Shown: positions 21,654-30,627 of the stretch, piece after piece
Layout: every line of letters starts with the position of its first letter
How positions within the stretch are numbered: the stretch's first letter is position 1
Translations under genes and position numbers: made by a program
Source of the DNA: a virus
Strand: one strand, 5' to 3'
Virus record (IMG/VR): IMGVR_UViG_3300042562_001032
Location: 1 to 36,299 of that record
Length of the DNA: 36,299 bases
Notes under the pieces: generated by a model
The model's input: only the letters and a program-made list of their open reading frames with translations
What the model was told of the DNA's origin: nothing
Database searches by the model: none

Positions 21654-21983
21654 TCAGGGCGTGTCGTCTGCGTCCGAAATGTTTTCGGATTTGTATCGCT
21701 CATGACTGAACTTGTCATGGCCGATCTGTTTTAATTTGAACTCCATCTGGAGTTTCTCGCGTTTCAAAGCAATCGTGTCGCCACGGTGCTTGATGAGGGC
21801 TTTAACCTGTATCCAGCCAACATAGCCAGCGATGACGCCGGGGATGGCCGATATTATCACGTGCATGGTCGTAACCTCCGGTGGTGCAACAGCCTCAGCG
21901 AGGCTGTAACCGGAATATACGAACCAAAACGGGATCGCGATAACAGTTCCATCCCAGATACTTGTTGTCGGCGCCGGTTGCAT
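21654..21983 (-). CDS. Membrane protein with possible dual start, 109 or 70 aa (holin/spanin-like)
   Basis: The long form has two hydrophobic segments (TVIAIPFWFVYSGYSLAEAV and VIISAIPGVIAGYVGWIQV); the short form, from an ATG at 21866 with a perfect GGAGG eight bases upstream, has only the second. A basic, charged coiled tail follows (KREKLQMEFKLKQIGHDKFS). Two starts that differ by one membrane segment are typical of holin/antiholin pairs. No family recognised. Confidence 0.55.
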   Translation of the reverse strand: MQPAPTTSIWDGTVIAIPFWFVYSGYSLAEAVAPPEVTTMHVIISAIPGVIAGYVGWIQVKALIKHRGDTIALKREKLQMEFKLKQIGHDKFSHERYKSENISDADDTP

Positions 21984-21989
21984 TGGTGA

Positions 21990-22211
21990 TTAGCTCAACG
22001 AGGGTGGGAGTTTATCGCCTGAAGCGAGGTAACGTGCAATTTGAGCAATTGCAAATGTGATTGCAATTCCAAGAGGTGCGAGCGAGTCCACAATTCGGGG
22101 CAGGTCCGTCTGGATCACACCCACGGCTGTGATGGCTCCAGTGATGATCGCCGTCAAAATCGTCGAACGTGCTTGGTCGTAGTTGACTTGACCCAAAACG
22201 TCTTTAATCAC
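21990..22211 (-). CDS. Holin-like membrane protein, 73 aa
   Basis: Starts at GTG 22211 (MIKDVLGQVNYDQARSTIL) with AAAGGTGA upstream. Two hydrophobic helices, about residues 17-35 and 43-63, separated by a short polar turn containing DLPR, and a short polar tail. This is the layout of class II holins. It overlaps or abuts the nuclease gene. Confidence 0.6.
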   Translation of the reverse strand: MIKDVLGQVNYDQARSTILTAIITGAITAVGVIQTDLPRIVDSLAPLGIAITFAIAQIARYLASGDKLPPSLS

Positions 22212-22212
22212 G

Positions 22213-22674
22213 TTATTCACCTTTCGTTTGCGGTTTCTTCTTGCGAAACTCCCAAGGTGGTTGCACATTGGGATCTGACCACAAGCCCCGTCTGGCTGTC
22301 TTGGCTTGTGCCTGAGCGGATTGTAATTGCGTGTCGTGCTTGGCGTACTGCTCGTACCAGTGGGCCATGCCAGTTTCGACCATCGTCAGACTGGCATCTT
22401 TACCACCGATTTCAACTCTCGCCAGCAGTCGCCCGTAACGGTCTTTTTTGCCCGGTTTGATGGTGACGGTTTGGCCGAACACCAAGCCCGACATGGCTTG
22501 TTTACTGGCCTGTCCGAACGGTTGTTTCAATTCTGGCGAGTCGATGCCGTCCAGCCTGATCTTAATTGTTTCGTCGGTTCGCACGGTGATCGTGTCACCA
22601 TCGTAAACGGCTACCACCTTGGCTTCAAAGGGTGGGGCGAACGTGAGCAGGAGCGTGGCGAGTAGGGTGATCAT
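22213..22674 (-). CDS. Secreted thermonuclease (SNase family)
   Basis: 153 aa from MITLLATLLLTFAPPFEA, a short signal peptide. The mature part begins KVVAVYDGDTITVR. Active-site residues of staphylococcal nuclease are all present: D25 and D27 (DGDT), R40, D45, E48 (IDSPE) and R82 (DRYGR). Length is normal for the family. The start overlaps the previous stop by four bases. Exported nuclease in a lysis cassette could cut host or competitor DNA or reduce viscosity on release. Confidence 0.88.
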   Translation of the reverse strand: MITLLATLLLTFAPPFEAKVVAVYDGDTITVRTDETIKIRLDGIDSPELKQPFGQASKQAMSGLVFGQTVTIKPGKKDRYGRLLARVEIGGKDASLTMVETGMAHWYEQYAKHDTQLQSAQAQAKTARRGLWSDPNVQPPWEFRKKKPQTKGE

Positions 22675-23090
22675 GTGGCGTTCCCGTTTGGTGGTGCTGG
22701 TGTGTCTGTCCACAATTCCAATCCACAAGCCGAGATGAACGCATCAAAGCCGGGATCTGGACTGCCTGGCACCGTGATTGGTGCGTTTCCATCAACGATG
22801 ATTCCGTCCGGAAATGCAATCGTGATCGGTTCGCCGTTGCTATCAACTCCGATATCGGCTTGAAATCCAATCGCCAGAAACCACGCCAGAGCCTGATTTA
22901 GACATGTTCGGTTGATTTCATTCGGGGACTGATAATAGAGTCCACCGTTTGAACCCCACCATTCATCGCCAGTTGCAACTTCTTTTAGCCGGATTGACGC
23001 CTCTGAGAGATTGCCTGACAAGCAGTCGGCGAAGGTTTGGCGATTGGCTGGCAGGACGGCGAAATAGATGCGAAGGGGGATTTGAGTCAT
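22671..23090 (-). CDS. Hypothetical protein, 139 aa
   Basis: MTQIPLRIYFAVLPANRQTF starts at 23090 overlapping the stop of the lectin-like gene. The middle (GDEWWGSNGGLYYQSPNEIN) is aromatic and Asn-rich. No family recognised. Perhaps a fibre chaperone or accessory, judging from position. Confidence 0.55.
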   Translation of the reverse strand: MTQIPLRIYFAVLPANRQTFADCLSGNLSEASIRLKEVATGDEWWGSNGGLYYQSPNEINRTCLNQALAWFLAIGFQADIGVDSNGEPITIAFPDGIIVDGNAPITVPGSPDPGFDAFISACGLELWTDTPAPPNGNAT

Positions 23091-24625
23091 GGTGTCCCCC
23101 ACTTGGCTGACAGATAAGATTTGACGCTGGCGAGTTGAGTTGCATTTAGACCGCTAAGATAAACGAGCGTCTCGGCGATAGATCCACCGATAAAAGTAGC
23201 AGATGCGCCTTCTGCCCATCCTACGGATGCGTTGACCGTTGGATTACCAGGCCTGACAGTAGACACCTGCGTTGAACCCACTTGAACGCCGTCGACGTAA
23301 ATTAAGTGATTATTACCGCTTCGAGCGACTGTGATTTGATAAGTCTGGCCTACCGTTGGAGTCCATGTAACTTTGACGGTAGCAGCAACGATAGTGGCAG
23401 CGGACCCGGTGCCAGCGTTGGCTAGGTCAACCCCACCGTTGTAATGCAAACCAATAAATCCGGACCCAACGATGCCGTTGCTTCCGTAACCAATCGTCCA
23501 CTTCGGTACGACACCTGGCCCGTTGTCATGGCTAATCAGGATGCCACCCGTGACCGACGAGACCTTGTGGATAAAACTAATCGTGAAATTCCCCGAATAC
23601 ACCAAGCCCCAGCCAATCGTATTCGACACTGCAAAAAATTGCGTTGCCCCGTTAAAACTCATCGCCCCCAGCCCATTAAGTCCGTTGATTGGCGTTCGCC
23701 AAGTCGGTCGATTGGTGCCGGTTTGCAATGCGTGCCGATTATTGCCGCTCAAATCTCTCCAGCCGCCGATTGGCCCATTGTCGGTTGTGGCTGCCGTGGT
23801 CAGTGCGTTGTCGGTGTACAGCGTGTCGCTGCGGCTGGCGTCGAGCCAGAGGGCTGCGCCGGTGACTGGGAGTGTCCCATAAGATCCTAGATTGTATCTC
23901 GCGATGGCGTAATTTTCGACCTGTGTGATTTCCGCATCCGACAAGGCCCGATTGTACACCAGAATCTCCGAGATATCGCAATCGGAATCGTGTCCGGTAT
24001 TTTGCATCCCTTTTCCAGCGACGCAGTAGCCTTGATTACCAGATACCGAAAATGCTGCGTTAATTAAGGTTGTCTGTTCTCGTCTGAAGGTTATCGTTCC
24101 GCTGTTTTGTCGCCAGACTATTGTTATTGGCTTGGAAACAGGCTGTTCGCCATAGAACGACGAAGCACTTGCCCAGCCGTGGATACCTCGCGTTGAAATC
24201 GCTTTTGGCAAGTAATAAGGCCACGTGTTGGAGTTGTAACTTGCAATCGGAGCGTCATCGGTGGCGAATAGATTGTCGCCGTAAGTTACATCGCCGGTGG
24301 CATTTGTTTTAGCAATGACAAACACGGTTCGATTGGCCGATCCAAACACGCTCGAAAGCGATGTGGAAGCCAGTACCTTGCCGGATGAAAACCTGACCAC
24401 TGGCTGGCCGTTGAAGTCGTAAGATGACGCGATGTAGATCGGTTGCCGGCCTGCTGTCGATTGAACCATGTTGACACCAGATACGGCATCGGTCCAAGAT
24501 GTCACGAAACTGCCAGACAGCCCCGAGGCTGCACCTGAAGCCGAATAGCGATGCGTTAATCCAGAGATCGAGGCTGGATCAAAGACGACTGCACCAGACT
24601 GTTGAAATGCGAACGGCATTAACAT
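23087..24625 (-). CDS. LamG/concanavalin-like lectin domain fibre protein, 512 aa
   Basis: Two related beta-sandwich halves can be seen. Each contains phrases typical of LamG-like lectins: GQPVVRFSSGK, RTVFVIAKT, ISEILVYNRALSDAEI in the first; GLGAMSFNGATQFFAVSN, GNFTISFIHKV, NHLIYVDGVQVGSTQV and IAETLVYLSGLNATQLASV in the second. ALWLDASRSDTLYT opens the second repeat. Such domains bind sugars; this is likely a receptor-binding or adhesive appendage protein. It abuts the fibre gene upstream. Confidence 0.75.
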   Translation of the reverse strand: MLMPFAFQQSGAVVFDPASISGLTHRYSASGAASGLSGSFVTSWTDAVSGVNMVQSTAGRQPIYIASSYDFNGQPVVRFSSGKVLASTSLSSVFGSANRTVFVIAKTNATGDVTYGDNLFATDDAPIASYNSNTWPYYLPKAISTRGIHGWASASSFYGEQPVSKPITIVWRQNSGTITFRREQTTLINAAFSVSGNQGYCVAGKGMQNTGHDSDCDISEILVYNRALSDAEITQVENYAIARYNLGSYGTLPVTGAALWLDASRSDTLYTDNALTTAATTDNGPIGGWRDLSGNNRHALQTGTNRPTWRTPINGLNGLGAMSFNGATQFFAVSNTIGWGLVYSGNFTISFIHKVSSVTGGILISHDNGPGVVPKWTIGYGSNGIVGSGFIGLHYNGGVDLANAGTGSAATIVAATVKVTWTPTVGQTYQITVARSGNNHLIYVDGVQVGSTQVSTVRPGNPTVNASVGWAEGASATFIGGSIAETLVYLSGLNATQLASVKSYLSAKWGTP

Positions 24626-25755
24626 TAGGCAAAGCCCTTCAGGGCCGTGCCAAACAAGGTTGTGCCATCATAAATCAGCGACACGATATCAATCGCATTA
24701 GCCGCCGTCGAAAGCACCGGAGCAGCACCCGCCGACCACTTGATCGTGGGCCATGTCATCAGCCTTGATCCGGTTGCATCTTGTTTGACTATCAGATTAT
24801 ATGTCCCACCCGCTGTCAGTCCTGATATCGTTAGAGAGCATGCACCGGTGAGCGTGATCGTTGCAACTTTGAGGTAATCCGCAGCCCATGTGACGCTTGC
24901 TGCGTAGGTCAGGGTGGTACTTGAAACACCCAAACGAGCGTTTGCAAGCGTGCCGCTGTTGAGTTGTTCGGCTGCAATTGACTTGTTTGTCAGCGTCTGC
25001 GTACCCGTCAGCGTGGCAACAACCGCCGAATCAATTGCAATTGACGGGGTGGTCGTGCCTGTGACCGTGATCCCCGTCCCGCCCGTCACCGATGTGACCC
25101 CACCACCGCCGCCTGAGACGGCCACCGTGCTAGCCGACGTGATCCGACCTTGTGCGTCCACCGTGATGACTGGCACTAACGTGGACGATCCGTAAACACC
25201 AGCCGTTACAGCCGTGTTTGCAAGCGACAGCGTGCGACTTAACGCCAGCGAGCCGCCGCCCGTCAATCCTGTGCCGTTTGAGATCGTTGTAGATTGGAGA
25301 GCGTAAGTCGTTGCCGCTGTGCTGATCGTCAGATAGGTTGATGCTGCCGTGGTAGCAAGTAGACCGTCGGTGATATTATAACCGCCCAAAGTGCTTGGTT
25401 TGCCCGTGATATTGGCAAAGCTGAAATTGGCCGATGGCAGGTAAGTTGTCGCTGCATTAGCGGTCGTCAGATAGACACCCAGATTAGGCGTGCCAGTCAG
25501 GTCGCTATAAAGTCCACTGGTAGCCACGGTTGCAAATGTTGGTTTGCTGGTGATATTCGCCCAGGGCAAATTCGCCGTGCCGTTAGCCGAAAGCACGCCG
25601 TTGCCGGTGACTGATAGCCCGGTTCCGACGATCACGCCGCCGATCGTGGTGGTCGTCGCGGGCGTGGACACACCACCGAGCGTGGTAAAGCTATTTGACG
25701 CCCGTATCATGAGCGTGTTGCCAGCCGATTTGCGGATGATAATTGATTGTGCCAT
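24625..25755 (-). CDS. Tail fibre protein with Thr/Ala/Gly-rich repeats, 376 aa
   Basis: MAQSIIIRKSAGNTLMIR followed by repeated low-complexity strands (TTANAATTYLPSANFS, ANITGKPS), and the conserved fibre phrase YGSSTLVPVITVDAQGRITS. The C-terminal block (LKVATITLTGACSLTISGL and onward) matches fibre C-terminal beta domains. It probably forms a trimeric side or head fibre. It starts the cassette that splits protease from capsid. Confidence 0.78.
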   Translation of the reverse strand: MAQSIIIRKSAGNTLMIRASNSFTTLGGVSTPATTTTIGGVIVGTGLSVTGNGVLSANGTANLPWANITSKPTFATVATSGLYSDLTGTPNLGVYLTTANAATTYLPSANFSFANITGKPSTLGGYNITDGLLATTAASTYLTISTAATTYALQSTTISNGTGLTGGGSLALSRTLSLANTAVTAGVYGSSTLVPVITVDAQGRITSASTVAVSGGGGGVTSVTGGTGITVTGTTTPSIAIDSAVVATLTGTQTLTNKSIAAEQLNSGTLANARLGVSSTTLTYAASVTWAADYLKVATITLTGACSLTISGLTAGGTYNLIVKQDATGSRLMTWPTIKWSAGAAPVLSTAANAIDIVSLIYDGTTLFGTALKGFA

Positions 25756-25756
25756 G

Positions 25757-26119
25757 TCAGTCCGTTACCCCCGGCAAGACCACGGCACCGCCCTGAAATT
25801 CACGGTCAATCAAGCCTGTGGGCGATATCAATTTTAGGTCGTACAGGTAGTTTCCAGCAGTCAGATTGCTGGTGAATGCCGCATTCATCGTAGCCGTTGC
25901 CAGTCCACCGACCAGAGATGTGATCGAAATGCCGCCGGATGGGGTTGTCAGATTGGCGACAAGAGTTCCGTTGTTTGCGGTGTAATCGGTCTTGATCTTC
26001 ATTTTCAGCGAGCATCCGGTCAGGTTCGTGGCCGTGCCGTTCGCCTCCTGAAATATCAAATACAAATTCCAGTCAGCACCCTGTTCGATGTCAACGATCT
26101 GATATGATCCTGCGGCCAT
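25757..26119 (-). CDS. Hypothetical virion protein, 120 aa, beta-sandwich-like
   Basis: MAAGSYQIVDIEQGADWNLY and later NYLYDLKLISPTGLIDREFQ and GGAVVLPGVTD. The last strand pattern (YDL....G......G.V.V.P.VT) is seen in short phage fibre-attachment or BppU N-terminal-like proteins. Likely a fibre anchor or decoration protein. Confidence 0.6.
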   Translation of the reverse strand: MAAGSYQIVDIEQGADWNLYLIFQEANGTATNLTGCSLKMKIKTDYTANNGTLVANLTTPSGGISITSLVGGLATATMNAAFTSNLTAGNYLYDLKLISPTGLIDREFQGGAVVLPGVTD

Positions 26120-26122
26120 GAT

Positions 26123-26953
26123 TCACACCATTTCCATCAAGAGTGCCAGCCGTTGCGCCTCAATCACGCCCACCTCGTGCGACTTCTTTTCCGGAACATC
26201 TTCCACTTCTTCTTCAGCCTCTTCGGTTGCATCCATCGGTGATTGACTGACCAGATTCAGGAGGTTTTCAATCTCTTCGGTGACACTCGCCAAGACCTCC
26301 AACATCGCCTTTAGTTTCAACTCGTTTTTACCAGACAACACGCGACCGGCTTTCAGGTCGGTCCCGACCATCTGGCGTGCCGACTGTAGGGCACGATTGA
26401 CAAAGTTCTTGAATGCTGGTGGGCAAGCGTCCCAGCTTTTAAATGCCATAATTCTGGCGTTGCTATTGGCGGGAACTGTCACGGGCGAAACCTCCAGTAA
26501 ATTAGCCTTTTCGATCAATCGAATTGTCTTGGCGTTCTTTAGCCGTCTCAAGTCGGCCTCGTCAGGAGCGTATCCAGCCTTGTCCCAGATCGCTTTCAAC
26601 TCGGTCGGTGTAACATTGGACACCTTAAGCGGTTCCATGCCCACAGAGAGCATCTTGATGACGCCGTCACTGATCAGCGTCCGCATCTCTTTCGCAGCTG
26701 CGATGTCGCTGAATTTCGCTTTGACAAATAGCCCTTTGGAATCCTCCCAAGCGTCTGTATATTTACCCAATGGTGCTGACCAATTGTGCATTGATCCGCC
26801 AATGAAGTTGTCAGACAAGAACGTTTTCAGGCAGTCCTGATAACACCCTGGCATAACCACATCACCAGCCCGGTCAAGGCTGTAAAAGGTGCTGGCGTAG
26901 CCTTCAAAACCGCCTTGACTGGCCTTGACGGTGATCTCGGTAGTTTTGAGCAT
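26123..26953 (-). CDS. HK97-family prohead protease
   Basis: 276 aa from MLKTTEITVKASQGGFEG, with GAGG upstream of the ATG at 26953. GYASTFYSLDRAGDVVMPG is the family N-terminus. The catalytic residues are visible: H56 (MHNW), S103 (KMLSVGM) and E154 (LLEVSPVTVPAN). It should trim the capsid delta domain. The C-terminal 100 residues, ending in an acidic ATEEAEEEVEDVPEK stretch, are probably a scaffold-like tail. Confidence 0.9.
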   Translation of the reverse strand: MLKTTEITVKASQGGFEGYASTFYSLDRAGDVVMPGCYQDCLKTFLSDNFIGGSMHNWSAPLGKYTDAWEDSKGLFVKAKFSDIAAAKEMRTLISDGVIKMLSVGMEPLKVSNVTPTELKAIWDKAGYAPDEADLRRLKNAKTIRLIEKANLLEVSPVTVPANSNARIMAFKSWDACPPAFKNFVNRALQSARQMVGTDLKAGRVLSGKNELKLKAMLEVLASVTEEIENLLNLVSQSPMDATEEAEEEVEDVPEKKSHEVGVIEAQRLALLMEMV

Positions 26954-27002
26954 GGCGGCGGCCTCAGTGGGGTAAGTAATCAATTACGGTTCAAGTGTAT
27001 CA

Positions 27003-27854
27003 CTAATCGGCGATCGTGTCATCCCATTTAGTCGGTTGCTCGTCGTCGATCACTGCCGACACGCTACAGCGGCAGCCGGGGTGCAGTGGAGGACACTGGA
27101 TGGTGGCGTAATAATCCTCGGACGCTTGCCCCGTTGCAAACGGTTGACCCTTTTTGACGAGTCTTGGACGCCCGTTGATGGTCCCGACCCGGTGGCACTG
27201 TTCGCAGGCGTCTGAGGACAACATCCAGCGATATCCGGCCACCGTGTCCATGTCCTCGGTTCCAGCCAGAAAGCCATAATTCTGGCCACGCGATGATTCG
27301 GTGATGGCAATCCGGCGAGCTTTCCAGCGTGCCATTTCGCCGAAATATTTGGCCAGGCGATCGGTCTTGTCTTTGAGGGTATCGCCTGCCTTTTGACCTT
27401 CGAGCAGATCCTGCTGCATTTGCTTGATGAGCCGCTGAGCCTCGTCTGCGGTGCTGGCTTGGATGTCATCAATCGTGGACATGGCGAGCCGGATTTCGTG
27501 CCGCTTGATCTGATCATAGACCGAGACATTGCGGATATCCCAGTCGGCCACATCCTGCTGACCTAGCCTGACTCGTGCTTTCCGTGCCGACGCATCGAAG
27601 ATACCCAAGATGTTTACGACGAACTGTTTAAGCAGCGGATCAGCGATGTCGTGCGTGATGTGGACACGCATCGGGTTGGACATCTGCTTCCGGTCGTAAC
27701 CTGATGCGGTCTCAAACTTGATCCGGTAGATCGGCTCCAGTCGCCACCAAACCGTGGCGAGCAATTTGGAGACCGACTGGAATATTCGCTCCTCGTCTTT
27801 TACCTTGACCGGATCAGGCTTCAGACTCAGCATTCTGGATTTGCTTTTGGCCAT
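27003..27854 (-). CDS. Mu gpF-like head morphogenesis (minor capsid) protein, 283 aa
   Basis: Start at 27854 (MAKSKSRMLSLKPDPVKV) with AGGAGG eight bases upstream, overlapping the portal gene by 41 bases. The second half shows the Mu F-like signature: ARRIAITESSRGQNYG, DACEQCHRVGTI and PPLHPGCRCSV, whose Cys/His residues probably bind zinc. These proteins sit at the portal and help build the head. Confidence 0.88.
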   Translation of the reverse strand: MAKSKSRMLSLKPDPVKVKDEERIFQSVSKLLATVWWRLEPIYRIKFETASGYDRKQMSNPMRVHITHDIADPLLKQFVVNILGIFDASARKARVRLGQQDVADWDIRNVSVYDQIKRHEIRLAMSTIDDIQASTADEAQRLIKQMQQDLLEGQKAGDTLKDKTDRLAKYFGEMARWKARRIAITESSRGQNYGFLAGTEDMDTVAGYRWMLSSDACEQCHRVGTINGRPRLVKKGQPFATGQASEDYYATIQCPPLHPGCRCSVSAVIDDEQPTKWDDTIAD

Positions 27855-29097
27855 CAAATGCGCCTCCTGCTGGTGAGTTGTCCGTGAAATAATTGTCACC
27901 ATCTTCGGTCGGTTCCAAGGCGACGATCCGACGCCCTTCGTTTCGCGTGATCAGCCCGGTCTTGTACAGGTTCACGGCACGATCGGCCTGAGCCTTTTGA
28001 TCCTCGGCCAGTGCTTCGACGTTGGCGTAATCCCATTTGAGTTGCAACCGACCGGACGGGTCGTAAATGCTCAAAAGTCGTTCGTTCAGCGTCTGCCGGA
28101 TCAACTCTTGAAACGGCACGATTGAGTTGATCCAGGCGGCCCGTTGTGCCTCACGATAATTGCTGTAAGTCTTGCCCGGGTCAGGAAGTCCCAGAAGCAT
28201 GGGAGACAGGCCCATTGCCGATGTGATGCGTGCGACCGCGTGCATGTCCACATCCGTGAGCATCATGTCGCGTGGCATGGTTCCGAGGCTGGAGACGTTC
28301 ACCGGACTCGAGAAAACAAGCGGCTTGCCTTGGCTGTCCATGCCGATGCTGTCCATGATCGTCGTGCGAAGTTGGTCCCGTTGCTTTTCCTGAATCACGG
28401 ATTCGCCGGTGGGAGTGACGACGATATTCGTCACGCCAGCGTTCTTCAAAATCGCCCCGGTGTAGCCGGAAAGCATGTTCACGAGAGCGATTTCACGACA
28501 ACACGCCAACAGTGGAGTGTAGCCAAGCCGGTCGTTCCACGAGTCGATTCCACGCTTGAACACGATCATTTGATCGGGCGTAAAGACTTCGATTCGGCCC
28601 GTTCCAGCAGGCAGATATTTCCACTGGTTCAGCCATCGGCTGCCATCGGTGGGGAAGTCCGGTGCCATCTGTCTGGCGTCCATCCAGTACAGCTCACCGA
28701 CACTGCCCGCGTTGGTGTTGGCGATGTAACCGAACGCCGTGCCACTGGTCATCAAGTCGGTTACGATCGCACTGATCAGAGCGTGGCCGGAGTAGATCGG
28801 GTTAGGGCATTTGAGGATGTCCAAAACGGGGTGGCCTTCCAGTTCCACTTCCTCGCCAAACTTGGTTTTGATATAGAGTTTCAAGGGTACGCTGGTGATA
28901 TTGCGGGTGATCCAGTCCAGCCCCAGTGCGACTACTGGATTCTGTCGGAAATCACCGGCCTCAGAGATCCAGTCGAATCGTGCCGATGGGATCTGCCTGG
29001 CACGTTGTGCGTAGACCGATCCACCACCACCACGCCCTGAGAAGAGCGTTTTGACGCCGTTTGTGAGGCCGCTGATCATCTGTCCAAAGTAGTTCAC
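27814..29097 (-). CDS. Portal protein, HK97 family
   Basis: 427 aa. NPVVALGLDWITRNITSVPL, HPVLDILKCPNP and the Gly/Tyr-rich wing (TDLMTSGTAFGYIA) are typical. ILKNAGVTNIVVTP, MLLGLPDPGKTYSNYREAQR and the stem/tunnel region complete the family pattern. It forms the dodecameric ring through which DNA is packaged and to which the tail attaches. Confidence 0.92.
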   Translation of the reverse strand: MNYFGQMISGLTNGVKTLFSGRGGGGSVYAQRARQIPSARFDWISEAGDFRQNPVVALGLDWITRNITSVPLKLYIKTKFGEEVELEGHPVLDILKCPNPIYSGHALISAIVTDLMTSGTAFGYIANTNAGSVGELYWMDARQMAPDFPTDGSRWLNQWKYLPAGTGRIEVFTPDQMIVFKRGIDSWNDRLGYTPLLACCREIALVNMLSGYTGAILKNAGVTNIVVTPTGESVIQEKQRDQLRTTIMDSIGMDSQGKPLVFSSPVNVSSLGTMPRDMMLTDVDMHAVARITSAMGLSPMLLGLPDPGKTYSNYREAQRAAWINSIVPFQELIRQTLNERLLSIYDPSGRLQLKWDYANVEALAEDQKAQADRAVNLYKTGLITRNEGRRIVALEPTEDGDNYFTDNSPAGGAFDGQKQIQNAESEA

Positions 29098-29156
29098 GGT
29101 GGTGCTCCTAAGCCGGAATCAAGTAATTATCAGCCCATATCTTAACTCTTTTTGGA

Positions 29157-30320
29157 TTAGAGCGATACGCCCACTTTCCTGAATAGGTAATTGAAGGCCA
29201 GCGAAAGCCCATCCACCTGGTCGTCCACCTGATCTTTTTCGCCGTTGAAGTCAGCGATCTCATCGAGAAATGCGGTGATCCAGTTGCCCTTGACCATCAC
29301 GATCCCGCCGCGAGCCGCTTCCTTGGCCGATGGTAACGCTCGCTGATACTTGCCGCCGGTGTGACTCTCTTCGACCACGTGGTAATCAGACAAAGCAAGT
29401 CGTGTGTATTGGTTGATTCGCTTGCCCGCCGATCCCGGTTCGCGTTCGAGAATAATCGAGACATCCTGCCCGTCGGTCTCGGCTGTCTGCTGCTGGATCT
29501 TGTCCAGCTCGTCAGGTCCCCACTGGCCACGGATCACGGAATCGACAAAATACTTGCCGTCGATTTTGTGCATCCGCAAGCCCACCGAATGATCGCCGCC
29601 ACCACTGGTGGCTGCGGTGTCCCATGATCGGACTGATAATCGTTCACCGTCTGGCAGCTGCTCCACCGACTGGAACCAGTGCCGTTTGTAGAGAGTCCCG
29701 CCCGGTTCAACGAACTCGCCACCAAGTTCTTGCCGTTGCCAGTCCGCGGAGCCGATTGACGAGACGGACGAAACGAAGTCGTCGGGGTTGAACAAGTTGC
29801 TTGCCGATGTCGCTGTGGTGACGGAAACGTGAGCCTTTTTGACGAGATCGTAAAGCCAATGACGCGTCCCCCTGGGCGTGCTGGTCATCCACGCTTGACC
29901 GGGTGATTGCCTTAAGCGACCGATCGCGATAAGCCATGTTTCCTCGTCCATCATCGCTGACTCGTCCATCCAGACCCACCCCAAGTTAGGACCACGGAGC
30001 CGGTCGGGGTTGTCAGCCGATCGCCAGTAAATCGTCCGGTTGCCTTTGAGCACCATTTCATAATCGGATTTGTTGAACGATTCGATCAATCCCGCAGGTC
30101 TTGCAATCTCTAAAAATGCCCTGAGTGATGCGGTTCGCAACATGGGGAATGTTGGAGCCAATACCATGCCGGTGCTGTTGGATGGCATGGTGAGCACCTT
30201 TAACGCACCTGCAAAAGTTTTGCCGCTGCCGATGCCGCCGACAAAGGCCGTGAACTTCGATTCGTCAGCCCAAAATTGCTTCTGTGGGTCAGTCGCCTGA
30301 AGTAATGTTTTTTTCGCCAT
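29157..30320 (-). CDS. terL: Terminase large subunit (ATPase-nuclease)
   Basis: 387 aa. Walker A GGIGSGKT at 28-35, Walker B WVWMDES with D119-E120, and coupling motif STPRGTRHW near 146. The nuclease part has D233 (RSWDTAATS), E291/E293 (IILEREPGSAGK) and D369 (DQVDGLSLAF). Compact for a TerL but all motifs are present. It overlaps the small-subunit candidate by 32 bases. Confidence 0.93.
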   Translation of the reverse strand: MAKKTLLQATDPQKQFWADESKFTAFVGGIGSGKTFAGALKVLTMPSNSTGMVLAPTFPMLRTASLRAFLEIARPAGLIESFNKSDYEMVLKGNRTIYWRSADNPDRLRGPNLGWVWMDESAMMDEETWLIAIGRLRQSPGQAWMTSTPRGTRHWLYDLVKKAHVSVTTATSASNLFNPDDFVSSVSSIGSADWQRQELGGEFVEPGGTLYKRHWFQSVEQLPDGERLSVRSWDTAATSGGGDHSVGLRMHKIDGKYFVDSVIRGQWGPDELDKIQQQTAETDGQDVSIILEREPGSAGKRINQYTRLALSDYHVVEESHTGGKYQRALPSAKEAARGGIVMVKGNWITAFLDEIADFNGEKDQVDDQVDGLSLAFNYLFRKVGVSL

Positions 30321-30618
30321 CGGTGACTTCCGGTTTGGGTAACTCGACTAGGATGCCGTAATCGTCGGTGCTGATTTGTTCAACCGAAATGGGATTTGCC
30401 AGCTTGCCCTCGACACGGTCATAAATTGCTGACCAGAAACGAAAGTCGCCTTTCAAGGCGTTCTGGATCGCGACCGTAATAAAGCCTTCCACTAAATCTG
30501 GCCGGGTGTCCAAGCGTCTCTCAAGCACGTCCGTAAAGCGTTTCTTAGGCCGCCCACCGGGGTTGCCAGATACGCCTTTAGCCCATCGTGTGTGTTCGGG
30601 TGGTGGTGGTGTTGGCAT
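30289..30618 (-). CDS. DUF5681 protein, probable terminase small subunit, 109 aa
   Basis: RWAKGVSGNPGGRPKKRFTD at residues 11-30 is the DUF5681 signature (KG.SGNP.GRPK), which often lies next to TerL. The rest is helical (DLVEGFITVAIQNALKGD). It probably recognises phage DNA for packaging. The basic GRPKKR tract suits DNA contact. Confidence 0.75.
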   Translation of the reverse strand: MPTPPPPEHTRWAKGVSGNPGGRPKKRFTDVLERRLDTRPDLVEGFITVAIQNALKGDFRFWSAIYDRVEGKLANPISVEQISTDDYGILVELPKPEVTDGEKNITSGD

Positions 30619-30627
30619 AGCGTGTTA

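Noticed and set aside
28144-29040. Plus-strand frame of 298 codons opposite the portal gene
   Set aside because: Composition (His, Val, Arg runs) is that of an antisense frame, and the portal on the other strand is certain.
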